Notes: a model not told the origin generated them from the letters alone. 64,000 bases of DNA from Cognatitamlana sp035818475 (GCF_035818475.1 NZ_JAYMGV010000001.1:806001-870000), one strand, 5' to 3'; shown: positions 1 through 7,595, counted from the first letter of the stretch. Program-made: numbers and translations.

Positions 1-282
1 GGTGCTGTAAAAGCGGCCTGTGACGGAGTAGAGCTTGGAAACATCACAGATATGTTAGGAAACATTCTACCGGCAGTAAAGAAAAGTGCCGATGAAGTAG
101 ACGGTGAACTAAACTCCGGCAATAGTGACTTTGTAGCCAAAACGGTTGAAAATAATGTCAGACTTACTATAGAGCGTATAAAAGAACGCAGCCCTATTTT
201 AAAGGAAATGGAAGCTAATGGAGATATCCAGATTGCTGGTGGCGTTTATATGCTGTCTTCCGGTAAAGTAGAAATGCTGTGA
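1..282 (+). CDS. beta-carbonic anhydrase, C-terminal part (5' end outside window)
   Basis: The frame is open from the first base and ends at TGA 280-282, so this is the last 93 codons of a longer gene. The first residues read GAVKAACDG, which in beta-class carbonic anhydrases directly follow the zinc-binding H-x2-C motif; the conserved helix and a C-terminal GGVYxLxxGKV strand follow. These enzymes interconvert CO2 and bicarbonate with a zinc ion bound by two Cys and one His; the N-terminal zinc ligands are not in the window. The composite palindrome at 309-422 follows directly and probably ends transcription. Confidence 0.8.
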   Translation, partial: GAVKAACDGVELGNITDMLGNILPAVKKSADEVDGELNSGNSDFVAKTVENNVRLTIERIKERSPILKEMEANGDIQIAGGVYMLSSGKVEML

Positions 283-308
283 TTATATAAAAAACGGTAA
301 TTTAAAAG

Positions 309-422
309 GCCGTCTGAAAAGTGTTATTCCAGATGTATTGAACCTCATTTATGAGGGTAGCAGGAAATCATCAGATTCTTTGCTTCGCTCTGAATGACAA
401 AATCAATTACTTTTCAGACGGC
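309..422. repeat. Composite palindromic intergenic repeat, copy A (terminator-like)
   Basis: Perfect 13-bp outer arms (309-321 and 410-422, GCCGTCTGAAAAG and its complement) enclose about 88 bp. The interior holds a small hairpin (CCTCAT/ATGAGG, 342-355) and, on the minus strand, the core GTCATTCAGAGCGAAGC followed by AAAGAATCT. A T run follows the right arm. Two further copies of this element lie at 12585-12703 and 18305-18461. It sits between two converging genes, so it may act as a bidirectional terminator. Confidence 0.7.
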
Positions 423-426
423 TTTT

Positions 427-948
427 TTATGCCTCATTATCAAGGTTTATTTCTTCATCCGCTTCTTCCGGAGATAAAATAACAGGAAAGATCATAGGGA
501 GCAGTGCCTTTACTGGTTTATACAGTATAGCATTCTCAATGTTTTCTTCTTCAACAAAAGGTATGGTGCTGTTCATTCTATCAAAGATATTCAGTACAAC
601 ACTTAAAATAAGGGCTATTTTTAAAGCCCCAAAAAGCCCTCCCAACAGCCTGTTTAAAATTCCTAAAGCAGCAAAATCAGCAAGTTTGGTAAGTGCTTTT
701 CCGGCAAGAGCAATAGCTAAAACAATAACTATAAAAGTAATGGCAAACGCCGTGAGATTAATGGTGTTCTCTTCCCAGTTGGTTTTGGCCTGCAAAAATC
801 CGGCTGCAAAATTACTAAAATGAATAGCCCCATAAACACCGGCCACTAAAGCCACTAAAGACGCTACTTCAACAAAAAGGCCTTTCATAAAACCACGAAC
901 AAGCCCAAATAAAATTAAAGCGCCTAAAACAATATCAATAACACCCAT
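427..948 (-). CDS. CvpA family membrane protein
   Basis: This 173-residue protein has four hydrophobic segments (about residues 3-20, 28-48, 62-90, 100-122), with the glycine-rich FGLVRGFMKGL start typical of CvpA (colicin V production) proteins and an acidic cytoplasmic-looking tail. The family consists of small inner-membrane proteins of poorly defined role; E. coli CvpA is needed for colicin V export. It is divergent from the gene at 1023 across a 74-bp spacer. Function beyond the family name cannot be read from the sequence. Confidence 0.85.
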   Translation of the reverse strand: MGVIDIVLGALILFGLVRGFMKGLFVEVASLVALVAGVYGAIHFSNFAAGFLQAKTNWEENTINLTAFAITFIVIVLAIALAGKALTKLADFAALGILNRLLGGLFGALKIALILSVVLNIFDRMNSTIPFVEEENIENAILYKPVKALLPMIFPVILSPEEADEEINLDNEA

Positions 949-998
949 AATTTAACAATTTCAACAAATATATGATATATAGTCACAATATGGTTTAT

Positions 999-1006
999 TA
1001 ACTTTG
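999..1006 (+). promoter_or_regulatory. Bacteroidota -7 promoter box TAACTTTG
   Basis: An exact match to TAnnTTTG lies 16 bp before the ATG at 1023, giving a very short leader. No convincing -33 TTG box is visible, so this rests on the -7 match and position alone. Confidence 0.5.
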
Positions 1007-1022
1007 CAGCGTTAAAAATATT

Positions 1023-1379
1023 ATGTCCAGAGACGAGAAATTAAAAGAACGCTGGGATTTGGTAGTTGAAAAACTATCCGATCAATTTGCAGATGGAGAT
1101 CCATTAGATCTTGATGCTATAATTTATTTAATAGGTGTACAGGAGTTGGGGCAATTAAACAGACGCTTCAAAAAAGACCAAAAGCTGGATCTTATGCACA
1201 TTGCTATATGCAAGCTATTGGCGCCCTATGGGTTTTATGAGCTGGATTTTGTGGATGATGATGGCTGGCCACATTATAAAGTACTTGAAACATTGCCACA
1301 CCTTAAGGCTGGTGAGCAAAGTGTTTTAATGAAAGAAGCCATAGTAAACTATTTTGTAGAAACCCAGTACATCAATTAA
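1023..1379 (+). CDS. Conserved hypothetical protein (118 aa)
   Basis: A compact, soluble, acidic protein with no signal peptide or membrane segment. The middle (LIGVQELGQLNRRFKKDQK) followed by a helix and a short DDDGWPHY segment is recognisable as a small protein common in Flavobacteriaceae, but I know no function for it. It has its own promoter-like box and is followed by a 213-bp spacer before pheS, so it is probably not co-translated with pheS. Confidence 0.75.
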   Translation: MSRDEKLKERWDLVVEKLSDQFADGDPLDLDAIIYLIGVQELGQLNRRFKKDQKLDLMHIAICKLLAPYGFYELDFVDDDGWPHYKVLETLPHLKAGEQSVLMKEAIVNYFVETQYIN

Positions 1380-1392
1380 ATGTATTGTGGCG

Positions 1393-1412
1393 CCTGCCTG
1401 CCAGTAGGCAGG
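1393..1412. repeat. Short GC-rich palindrome (CCTGCC...GGCAGG)
   Basis: The sequence CCTGCCTGCCAGTAGGCAGG forms a hairpin 14 bp after the stop codon at 1379. It is much richer in G+C than its surroundings. Similar CCTGCC/GGCAGG palindromes are common intergenic repeats in flavobacterial genomes; here it may serve as a terminator or be a small REP-like repeat. Confidence 0.45.
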
Positions 1413-1565
1413 TTCCCTAATTGTAGTCTTTTTGTTTGTTACTGCTAACCCCATTTTTTGCATAATCTGTCCAACTTTTAATAATAATAAAAAGACGACA
1501 GTTTATTTGGCCATACAAAAAAGGATTTCCACCGCAATCCCTAACGCAGTTCACGTAAAAAACAG

Positions 1566-1573
1566 TAAATTTG
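1566..1573 (+). promoter_or_regulatory. Bacteroidota -7 promoter box TAAATTTG (pheS)
   Basis: An exact TAnnTTTG match 20 bp upstream of the pheS ATG. No clear -33 element is seen. Confidence 0.5.
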
Positions 1574-1592
1574 CCATCATTTTGAATATATC

Positions 1593-2612
1593 ATGATAGA
1601 TAAGATAAAAGAACTTATAGCTGAAGCAGAGGAATTTAAAGCACAATCCAAAGAAGAGGTAGAAGCTTTCAGAATCAAATATTTAGGCTCTAAAGGGGTG
1701 TTAAAAGGTTTTTATGGCGAGTTGAAAAATGTTGCAAACGACCAAAAAAAGGAATTTGGACAAACTATAAACAAGCTTAAAAAAACAGCTGAGGAGAAAG
1801 TAAGTGCTCTAAAAGATGAGCTTGAAAATAAGGAAGAGGTAAAAGGTGTTTATGGCGACCTGTCGCGTCCCGGAGATCCTATTCAAATTGGTGCACGCCA
1901 CCCTATCTCTATAGTAAAAAATCAAATTACAGATATCTTTTCACGTATAGGTTTTAATGTTAGTGAAGGCCCTGAGATTGAAGACGACTGGCATAACTTT
2001 ACGGCCTTAAACTTACCGGAATACCACCCTGCCCGAGATATGCAGGATACCTTTTTTATTCAAACCAATCCGGATATACTATTACGTACCCATACCAGTT
2101 CTGTACAAGTGCGTTATATGGAAAATAACAAACCACCTATCAGAACCATATCACCGGGTAGAGTATACAGAAACGAAGCTATTTCAGCACGTTCACACTG
2201 TTTTTTCCACCAGGTAGAAGGCTTGTATATAGATAAAGAAGTCAGTTTTGCAGACCTGAAACAAACTCTTCAGCATTTTACAACAGAGATGTTTGGAAAA
2301 TCTAAAATACGCTTACGCCCGTCCTATTTCCCATTTACAGAACCCAGTGCAGAAATAGACGTGTATTGGGGACTGGAAACTGAAACCGATCATAAGATCA
2401 CCAAAGGTACCGGCTGGCTGGAAATTGGAGGCTGTGGTATGGTAGACCCCAATGTACTGGAAAATTGTAACATTGACCCTACCGAGTATTCAGGATTTGC
2501 CTTTGGTGTAGGTATAGACCGTATTGCCATGCTATTGCATCAAATAGGAGATATTAGACTATTAAGTGAAAACGATGTCAGATTTTTAGAGCAGTTTAAA
2601 AGCGCTCTGTAA
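1593..2612 (+). CDS. pheS: Phenylalanine--tRNA ligase alpha subunit
   Basis: PheS is the catalytic subunit of the alpha2-beta2 enzyme that charges tRNA-Phe. The 339 residues match the usual length. Residues 1-85 form the charged N-terminal coiled coil that grips tRNA. The class II synthetase core follows: GPEIEDDWHNFTALN (motif 1), DTFFIQ, the motif 2 stretch RVYRNEAISARSH then FHQVEGLYID, and motif 3 GFAFGVGIDRIAML near the C-terminus. The ATG follows a good -7 promoter box. pheT is not adjacent, which is common in Bacteroidota. Confidence 0.97.
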   Translation: MIDKIKELIAEAEEFKAQSKEEVEAFRIKYLGSKGVLKGFYGELKNVANDQKKEFGQTINKLKKTAEEKVSALKDELENKEEVKGVYGDLSRPGDPIQIGARHPISIVKNQITDIFSRIGFNVSEGPEIEDDWHNFTALNLPEYHPARDMQDTFFIQTNPDILLRTHTSSVQVRYMENNKPPIRTISPGRVYRNEAISARSHCFFHQVEGLYIDKEVSFADLKQTLQHFTTEMFGKSKIRLRPSYFPFTEPSAEIDVYWGLETETDHKITKGTGWLEIGGCGMVDPNVLENCNIDPTEYSGFAFGVGIDRIAMLLHQIGDIRLLSENDVRFLEQFKSAL

Positions 2613-2614
2613 CT

Positions 2615-3076
2615 TTAAACCCCATAGGTTTTTTTAGCACTTTCAATTTGCTGTTGCTCTGTAGTACCAGGATACAGGATATATTTAGGGGCTATTATGG
2701 GTTTTGAGCTTGTAATCCTAATTTTTGTAATGGATGAAAACGGGAATTGGCCTTCAGTAATTTTCAAAAGTACTTTTTCCATTTCAGGAAACCCATGATC
2801 TACGTTAGATATTATGGCCGCCTGCCCTTTTAATTGATAACCTTTTTGTACAAAAACATCAATAAAGCTCACACAAACTTCTGGGTTTGCTTTTATATTC
2901 TTAACCGATTGAGGAGAGGCTATATTGGCTATAATAACACTGTCATCTCCAAAATAAGTAAACACCTCTTTAGGGGACACATTGGGGATATTGGTGGTTG
3001 AAGCCGTCGCCAACCAGCACAATACACTTTTATCTATATACGTTTTAATATCCTGGGTTAAGGTCATAAGTACCAT
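2615..3076 (-). CDS. Pyridoxamine 5'-phosphate oxidase family protein
   Basis: This 153-residue protein has the split-barrel flavin-binding fold signature: CWLATASTTNIPNVSPKEVF near the N-terminus, then VIIANIASPQSVKNIKANPEVCVSFID and a KGYQLKGQA strand. Proteins of this type bind FMN, F420 or heme; many have no known substrate. Translation may start at the first Met or at Met4. It converges on pheS with only 2 bp between stop codons. Substrate unknown. Confidence 0.8.
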   Translation of the reverse strand: MVLMTLTQDIKTYIDKSVLCWLATASTTNIPNVSPKEVFTYFGDDSVIIANIASPQSVKNIKANPEVCVSFIDVFVQKGYQLKGQAAIISNVDHGFPEMEKVLLKITEGQFPFSSITKIRITSSKPIIAPKYILYPGTTEQQQIESAKKTYGV

Positions 3077-3122
3077 GCTTATAAAAATTATGATCCAATA
3101 GAATTACCCCATACTGTTGGGC

Positions 3123-3617
3123 TTATCTTTTTATTAAATCATTTAAAATTTGCTTCCCGACTTCATTCCATGCTTTCCAAATAGGGTCATCATGAAAAGC
3201 ATGCCTCATTTTCTCTTCATCAAATGAATCCATTCGTTCATTGTGAATTTTAAGTGTCTCAAGGATTTCAAACGGCTCGTCATTAATTTCATCTTTGAGC
3301 TTTTCAGATTTTTCTTTTAGCAACCTGCAAATATTTAACCTGCTTTCCGTTAAGGACAAGTCATGGTTTGGCCCACCCCAGATTTCATCGGCATGCGGAT
3401 CATCCTGTCCGTCATGCTGCCAATTACAGACACTACAAATATCCTGAAACCAATCTTCAGTGAACGTAGGGAATCCACACCCCGGGCAAATTGTACATTT
3501 TAAATTATTTTCATTAATACAATTACGGATAGCGCTTCTTCTTTTTTGAAAAGCCTCCAAAAGAGCCTTGTCTTCTACGGTCAACTTGCTTCTATCAAAT
3601 ACGGCTTTTTCGGTCAT
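3123..3617 (-). CDS. CPCC-type cysteine-rich protein
   Basis: A 164-residue protein whose centre carries two Cys pairs (CTICPGCGFPT and ICSVCNWQHDGQDDPHADE) followed by GGPNHDLSLTESRLN. This is the arrangement of the Cys_rich_CPCC family, thought to be a small zinc-ribbon domain. The helical charged tail after residue 100 is specific to this protein. Members are often found in polymorphic-toxin or cassette contexts as possible immunity proteins; no partner is visible here. Function unknown. Confidence 0.7.
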   Translation of the reverse strand: MTEKAVFDRSKLTVEDKALLEAFQKRRSAIRNCINENNLKCTICPGCGFPTFTEDWFQDICSVCNWQHDGQDDPHADEIWGGPNHDLSLTESRLNICRLLKEKSEKLKDEINDEPFEILETLKIHNERMDSFDEEKMRHAFHDDPIWKAWNEVGKQILNDLIKR

Positions 3618-3800
3618 TGTTTTCTAAATAGTTGTGAGTAAAAAGACATTGGTATTTATTTTTTTAAGCTCTTATCTCCTCTGCCTCTATCCGTTTAAGG
3701 TCCATCATGTAAATGTAAAACTTTTTTTAAAATAGGAGCTTGGGGTTTTATCGTTGTAGGTAATGGTCTTTTATGAAGTCTAATTAAATAACTTTAAAAA

Positions 3801-3836
3801 CTGGGCTAGTGCTTTTTATAGGATACGTTGTTGTAG
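3801..3836 (-). repeat. Cassette-array trailer repeat, copy 2
   Basis: On the plus strand the segment TGGGCTAGTGCTTTTTATAG, continuing to GTTGTTGTAG, is nearly identical to 5849-5883 (TGGGTTAGTGCTTTTATAGG, then GTTGTTGGCA). The two copies differ mainly in the terminal 7-mer, which in each case complements the 7-mer before the last gene of that array. Confidence 0.65.
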
Positions 3837-3843
3837 CTAGTTT

Positions 3844-4611
3844 TTAATCAATTTTAAAAGCTATAGGAATTACTAATTTTAGATTAATAAACTTACCATT
3901 GTTATAAGCAGGAGTCATAATTTTTATTGACTTGACGACCCTATATGCTTCTAGTTTAACTCTTTCGTTTTCATTTTTATTATCAGGTATGATATCAATG
4001 ATTTTTCCAGTTTTATCAATTGTGAAATAAACAGGAATTTTATGCATTCCTTTTTTTAACCCCATTTTTTTTAAAATAGTTGTATTAAAGTTTTTGTTAA
4101 TATGTTTTCCTAGCTCTTTTGAGAAGCATTTTCTCATGTCTTCATTATCTAAATTTTTATTACATTCTTTTAAAACAGGGTACTTATCAGGGATTTCAAA
4201 TATGATTTCACTATTTTTTTTCGTTTCATTGGCTGTATTTATAATGTAATTTAATTGAGCTCCTTTAAAATCTTTTAGATTTAAGATATGCCTATTCAAA
4301 ATCTTTGATGTAGCTCTTAAATTAAATTCGAAATCTTCTTTAATATTCTTTTTTTCTAATTCAATTTCAATTATGATATAATCTTTATTAATTTCATTAA
4401 ATTTAAGAATCATGCTTTTTAAATCTAATACTTTACAATTCCATATTTTTTCAATTCTTTGTATCATTTTTGTTTTTGAAACTTTAAATTGAAGCTCTAT
4501 GTTTTTAGCATTTTTGTCATAATTCATGGTTTTTAATTTATTTGAATTAGGATAAACACCTTGTAAAAGAAAAATATTGAATAGGATGTAAATTAATATT
4601 TGTTTTTTCAT
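3844..4611 (-). CDS. Secreted protein with TonB-C-like C-terminal domain (cassette gene)
   Basis: The 255-residue product starts with a signal peptide (about residues 1-21). The last 65 residues (VYFTIDKTGKIIDIIPDN ... MTPAYNNGKFINLKLVIPIAF) match the C-terminal domain of TonB-like energy transducers that are common in Flavobacteria. The 150-residue middle region is unfamiliar. It lacks the proline-rich linker and transmembrane anchor of a true TonB, so energy transduction is doubtful. It is the second and last cassette of array 2 and is markedly A+T-rich. Confidence 0.65.
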   Translation of the reverse strand: MKKQILIYILFNIFLLQGVYPNSNKLKTMNYDKNAKNIELQFKVSKTKMIQRIEKIWNCKVLDLKSMILKFNEINKDYIIIEIELEKKNIKEDFEFNLRATSKILNRHILNLKDFKGAQLNYIINTANETKKNSEIIFEIPDKYPVLKECNKNLDNEDMRKCFSKELGKHINKNFNTTILKKMGLKKGMHKIPVYFTIDKTGKIIDIIPDNKNENERVKLEAYRVVKSIKIMTPAYNNGKFINLKLVIPIAFKID

Positions 4612-4635
4612 TTCTATTTTCGTTTTGTTAATTAG

Positions 4636-4768
4636 CTACAACGGTGTCGTATAACCGTCAGTTACGGGTTAATATGCGTTAATTTTCGGTTTGGCACAGA
4701 CGTTAGCAATTCCGAGTGGATTCAGACGTAGTCGAATCCGCCGTAATTGCGGTTATGCATTGTTGTAC
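4636..4768 (-). repeat. attC-like palindromic recombination site (array 2)
   Basis: A 133-bp imperfect palindrome separates the two genes. Its ends are CTACAAC (4636-4642) and GTTGTAC (4762-4768) on the plus strand; inside, ACGGTGTCGTATAACCG on one side pairs with CGGTTATGCAT on the other, and GTTACGG pairs with CCGTAAT. The length lies within the usual attC range (about 60-140 bp) and the ACAAC/GTTGT ends resemble the RYYYAAC/GTTRRRY core boxes. Confidence 0.6.
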
Positions 4769-4776
4769 ACAGTATT

Positions 4777-5643
4777 TCATCCCAATTCATCTGTGTCGTA
4801 TATAGTCAAATTAGCTAGTTCTGCTTTGTTTTGAAAATTTATGTCAGCTGATACAAAAATTACATTGTCAGACGGTTTATTTACTTGAAATTCTAAAGCA
4901 TTAGCGATAATTCGGTCGTCGTTATTATTTGGGTCAAGCCAATTCAGAGTTTTATCAAAATCTGGTTCAGTCGCTATCATTTTAACAGTTATAGTTTTAT
5001 TTACTTTCACACCTTTTAAAACACTTCCCTGTTTTCTATAACCTTTTAGTCTTTTTATTACTGATTTGACTTTCTTTCTAAAATCTTCACTTCTGTGCGA
5101 TATTTTTAATTTATCCAATTCGGATAAAACAGTTGGTAGAATTACAAAGTCAAACTTTTCGGAATCCGCAATGATTTTATAGTCGGCTGGGTCAGGATAT
5201 TGAATTAGCGAGTTTGTATCTGGTAAAATAACTATTCGATTATCTTCTTTATTTAATAGCTCTAAAAAATCTTTAAATACTTTGGTTTGCGTTTGGTAGG
5301 ACTTTTTTCCTCCTTCGATAGACGAAGGTGCTCTTTTCTGCTCAATCAAGTTGATAATTCTACCATTAGCATTTTTTATTTTTCTTAAAATATTTGGTGT
5401 TGCTTTATGTAATAAAAGTTCAAAATTTGAATAAAATGAATTGTACTCTTCTCGTATTTTGATTTGATTTTTTTCGTCTTTTTCTCCCCAATGGTAAACA
5501 CTTGCTCCCAAAATTAACACATTGCTATTTGCATTTGGGTCGTGATAATAAATTGAAGAATTGTCCAACATCTCATCTATAATAATTCCAATATTATCAA
5601 TTTGAGTTTTTAATTTTTCTATGTAGGACAAATTTTCGTTCAT
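4777..5643 (-). CDS. PIN domain protein (cassette gene)
   Basis: 288 residues: an N-terminal helical region (1-125) and a C-terminal PIN ribonuclease fold (about 133-288). Acidic residues expected at the metal site are visible: the Asp in VILPDTNSL, the Glu in VLSELDKLK, the paired Asp in NNNDDRIIANA and the Asp in VFVSADINFQNKA. PIN domains cleave RNA and occur in VapC toxins and RNA-processing factors; no antitoxin-sized gene adjoins, so this may be a stand-alone nuclease. First gene of array 2, starting 6 bp after the leader 7-mer. Confidence 0.8.
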   Translation of the reverse strand: MNENLSYIEKLKTQIDNIGIIIDEMLDNSSIYYHDPNANSNVLILGASVYHWGEKDEKNQIKIREEYNSFYSNFELLLHKATPNILRKIKNANGRIINLIEQKRAPSSIEGGKKSYQTQTKVFKDFLELLNKEDNRIVILPDTNSLIQYPDPADYKIIADSEKFDFVILPTVLSELDKLKISHRSEDFRKKVKSVIKRLKGYRKQGSVLKGVKVNKTITVKMIATEPDFDKTLNWLDPNNNDDRIIANALEFQVNKPSDNVIFVSADINFQNKAELANLTIYDTDELG

Positions 5644-5648
5644 ATTGT

Positions 5649-5702
5649 GTACAACTATTGAATAAACACAATATTGCGTTTATTCCTCATATATTTAAAA
5701 CG
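5649..5702 (-). repeat. Cassette-array leader repeat, copy 2
   Basis: Plus-strand ACAACTATTGAATAAACACA, followed by ATATTGCGTTTATTCCTCAT and ATATTTAAAACG, is strongly similar to 8866-8926. Within it AATAAACACAAT and ATTGCGTTTATT form a near-perfect hairpin. It lies directly upstream of the first gene of the array and ends in the array's first 7-mer (GTACAAC on the plus strand). It could be an attI-like site, a promoter region, or both. Confidence 0.65.
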
Positions 5703-5848
5703 GTAGACTGCCGCTAAAACGCCATTACATTTTGTTTTCTCGCAGTGACGTTTTATAAATTTAATGGCTTCTCAAATATAACAAAAACGAGGTGTTTGCT
5801 TACAAAGTAAAGTAAAGTAAAAAATCAACAACTATTTATTTTGAAGTA

Positions 5849-5883
5849 TTGGGTTAGTGCTTTTATAGGAACTGTTGTTGGCA
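5849..5883 (-). repeat. Cassette-array trailer repeat, copy 1
   Basis: Near-identical to 3801-3836 (TGGGYTAGTGCTTTTATAGG shared, with one extra T in copy 2), ending in the 7-mer GTTGGCA that matches the boundary 7-mer before the last gene at 6540-6546. It lies 8 bp past the stop codon of that gene. Confidence 0.65.
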
Positions 5884-5891
5884 ACAGATTA

Positions 5892-6515
5892 TTATTCTAT
5901 TATTATAACTTCTCCATCTCGCAATGTCTTAAAAAGCCATTTATTATTTATACATCGCTTAACCTCTCTTTCAATGTCTTCTGATTCTGGATGTTCCGAA
6001 TCATAATGAGGTAATATTCCATAATTGAACACATTTAATCCTTCCCATATTGTTTCGGTAATCTCTTTATAAGGAAAGTCATTAGGATTATCAACGCATT
6101 GAATATATTTTAATGAGTCTGAAAGGATACATACTCCGGCGCTATAGCCTCCATAGAAAAAATCGTCTCGTTTCTGTAATTCTATAAAGATATTGTCAAA
6201 TCCACTTAATTTCATGGCTTGTCTTAAAACAAAAGTGTTTCCCCCACAAACCCAGATTCCATCTAATGAAGCAATTTTATTTCTTAATTTATTCTCTTTT
6301 CCAAAATAATCCTTTAAGTCTAAATGTTCACTAATACAACCTAAATTGTCCATAAATTCCATTTCTTCTTTTAAATGGTTATCTCTAATTTCCGGATTTG
6401 CAGTTGTCCAATCTTGAGAGTTATTTATATGGCCAATTTTTGCACCTTGAAAAAGTATGTTTTTTAGTGCTTCAACTTTATCACCAAATTTATAAGAAGA
6501 TAGATAGTATGTCAT
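5892..6515 (-). CDS. Peptidase S51 (peptidase E-like) family protein (cassette gene)
   Basis: 207 residues, about the size of peptidase E. The family landmarks are present: GGNTFVL at 91-97 and the nucleophile elbow GGYSAGV with Ser125, then a conserved PHYDSEHPES segment near residue 175. Peptidase E cleaves Asp-X dipeptides in the cytoplasm; no signal peptide is seen here. Last gene of array 1, with matching 7-mers on both sides. The catalytic serine is intact, so an active enzyme is likely, but substrate is not readable. Confidence 0.85.
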   Translation of the reverse strand: MTYYLSSYKFGDKVEALKNILFQGAKIGHINNSQDWTTANPEIRDNHLKEEMEFMDNLGCISEHLDLKDYFGKENKLRNKIASLDGIWVCGGNTFVLRQAMKLSGFDNIFIELQKRDDFFYGGYSAGVCILSDSLKYIQCVDNPNDFPYKEITETIWEGLNVFNYGILPHYDSEHPESEDIEREVKRCINNKWLFKTLRDGEVIIIE

Positions 6516-6539
6516 TAATTAGAATCATTTTCAAATGGT

Positions 6540-6565
6540 TGCCAACATTCTGTATAAGCGGTTGG
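6540..6565 (-). repeat. Short cassette junction (collapsed attC-like palindrome)
   Basis: Plus-strand TGCCAACATTCTGTATAAGC then GGTTGG: CCAAC and GTTGG arms enclose about 14 bp. The right-hand 7-mer TGCCAAC matches the end of the peptidase cassette. It is far shorter than a normal attC site, so the fold-back centre seems to be lost. Confidence 0.4.
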
Positions 6566-6570
6566 TTTTA

Positions 6571-6939
6571 TTACTTTTCTTTTCGTAAAATTTTCTCCAT
6601 TTTACGCCCCCTTGCTAATTCATCTACTAGCTTATCCAAATATCTTGCCTGTCGTGTTAGTGAATTGTCAATGTCTTCAATTCTATAACCACAGATGACT
6701 CCTTTAATTAAGTGTGCATTTGGATTTAATTCTGCTTCCTGAAAGAATGTTTCAAATGTGGCCCTGTTTTCAATAAACTCTTGTAATTTGTCTTCATCAA
6801 AACCGGTTAACCACTCTATCACCTGGTGTAATTCTTCCTTAGTCCGGCCTTTTTTCTCCACCTTAGTCACGTAATGCGGATAAACCGAACTAAAAGTCAT
6901 TTTTGCTATGCGTTCATTATGTTCAGCTGTTACTTTCAT
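6571..6939 (-). CDS. DUF2200 family protein (cassette gene)
   Basis: A 122-residue soluble protein reading RIAKMTFSSVYPHYVTKVEK, then GRTKEELHQVIEWLTGF and AHLIKGVICGYRIEDID, which is the conserved core of the DUF2200 family over its whole length. The family is found sporadically in many bacteria, often on cassettes or islands, with no established function. The lysine-rich C-terminus (RKMEKILRKEK) suggests a helical tail. Its 5' boundary is the degenerate site at 6971-7001. Confidence 0.85.
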   Translation of the reverse strand: MKVTAEHNERIAKMTFSSVYPHYVTKVEKKGRTKEELHQVIEWLTGFDEDKLQEFIENRATFETFFQEAELNPNAHLIKGVICGYRIEDIDNSLTRQARYLDKLVDELARGRKMEKILRKEK

Positions 6940-6970
6940 TGATATGTATTTTTAATTTTTTATTAATTGG

Positions 6971-7001
6971 TGCTAACACTTATGCATAAGAATAGTTGCC
7001 A
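6971..7001 (-). repeat. Degenerate cassette junction with perfect CTTATGCATAAG palindrome
   Basis: Plus-strand TGCTAAC (6971-6977) and GTTGCCA (6995-7001) flank a perfect 12-bp palindrome CTTATGCATAAG. The right arm has the same layout as the other junctions (TTATGCA...GTTAGCA..AATT on the coding strand). The rest of the 166-bp spacer to the next gene contains a TAGCA/TGCTA hairpin and a C-run. Confidence 0.35.
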
Positions 7002-7105
7002 ATTTACCTCCGGGGGGTATTCCATAGGAAAATCAAATGTAGCAAATATGCTACACCCTTGTTTAAGTACTAAACCGTAATTATTTTTATACGGTGCGTG
7101 CATAG

Positions 7106-7555
7106 TTATTCTACATTTATTTCATTAAGGTTTAGTTCAAATAGTCCTGAAAAGTTGTTTTCAAGTTTATTCATTTCAACATTTTCCCAGGTTAATATTA
7201 TTTCAATATCTTTATTTTCTCCATTTTTAACAGCACTGATAATTATAGGAATGAAGTCTCTTTTGGTTTTGATAAAATCAAGTAATTTTTTTGGTTTTAT
7301 TGAACGACTACCATATTCAATACCTAAAATAACATCAAATTTATTATCGTTTGGTTTTACTTCTACAAACCTATTTTTCAAATTTATTCCTTCTTTTCCT
7401 AATAAAAAATTTATTGCAGGAAGTTTAATTTTTTGAATTATTAGAGATTTTGAATTTATCTTGCCAGTACATTTTATTCCAAATGTTTCACAAGATTGAG
7501 CAAAAGAATATTGAAATATGAAGCTCAAAATTATTACAGTTAATATTTTTTTCAT
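7106..7555 (-). CDS. Small secreted protein (cassette gene)
   Basis: 149 residues with a signal peptide ending near FAQS (residues 1-20). The mature part has a Cys pair (CETFGIKC) and a mostly beta-looking, lysine-rich sequence ending in LTWENVEMNKLENNFSGLF. No family is recognised. It is preceded by the boundary 7-mer GTTGGCA (7570-7576 on the plus strand as TGCCAAC) 15 bp before its ATG, in the position where cassette genes start. Confidence 0.65.
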   Translation of the reverse strand: MKKILTVIILSFIFQYSFAQSCETFGIKCTGKINSKSLIIQKIKLPAINFLLGKEGINLKNRFVEVKPNDNKFDVILGIEYGSRSIKPKKLLDFIKTKRDFIPIIISAVKNGENKDIEIILTWENVEMNKLENNFSGLFELNLNEINVE

Positions 7556-7569
7556 TTTTTTAAAATTAT

Positions 7570-7595
7570 TGCCAACGGTTTGTATGGTTAGTTTT
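7570..7595 (-). repeat. Cassette junction, right half only
   Basis: Plus-strand TGCCAACGGTTTGTATGGTT matches the right arm of the intact site at 7981-8043 (CCACAACGGTTGGTGTATGG). A complementary left arm is not found downstream of the stop codon at 7622, so the site appears truncated. Confidence 0.4.

Larger units (their letters stand above)
3799..5702 (-). mobile_element. Integron-like gene cassette array 2 (two cassettes, no integrase)
   Basis: Reading leftwards: leader repeat (5649-5702), PIN-domain gene, 133-bp palindromic attC-like site (4636-4768), secreted-protein gene, trailer repeat (3801-3836). The 7-mer GTTGTAC just before the first gene (5649-5655) reappears as its complement GTACAAC after the gene (4762-4768). 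GTTGTAG before the second gene (4636-4642) reappears as CTACAAC after it (3830-3836). In integrons this pairing arises because both 7-mers are the two ends of the same cassette's attC site. The absence of an integrase makes it resemble a CALIN (cluster of attC sites lacking an integrase). Inference from sequence symmetry only. Confidence 0.6.

Noticed and set aside
5703..5848. Possible integrase or gene between the two cassette arrays
   Set aside because: The 146-bp spacer has no open frame beyond a few codons; only short AAAGT repeats.
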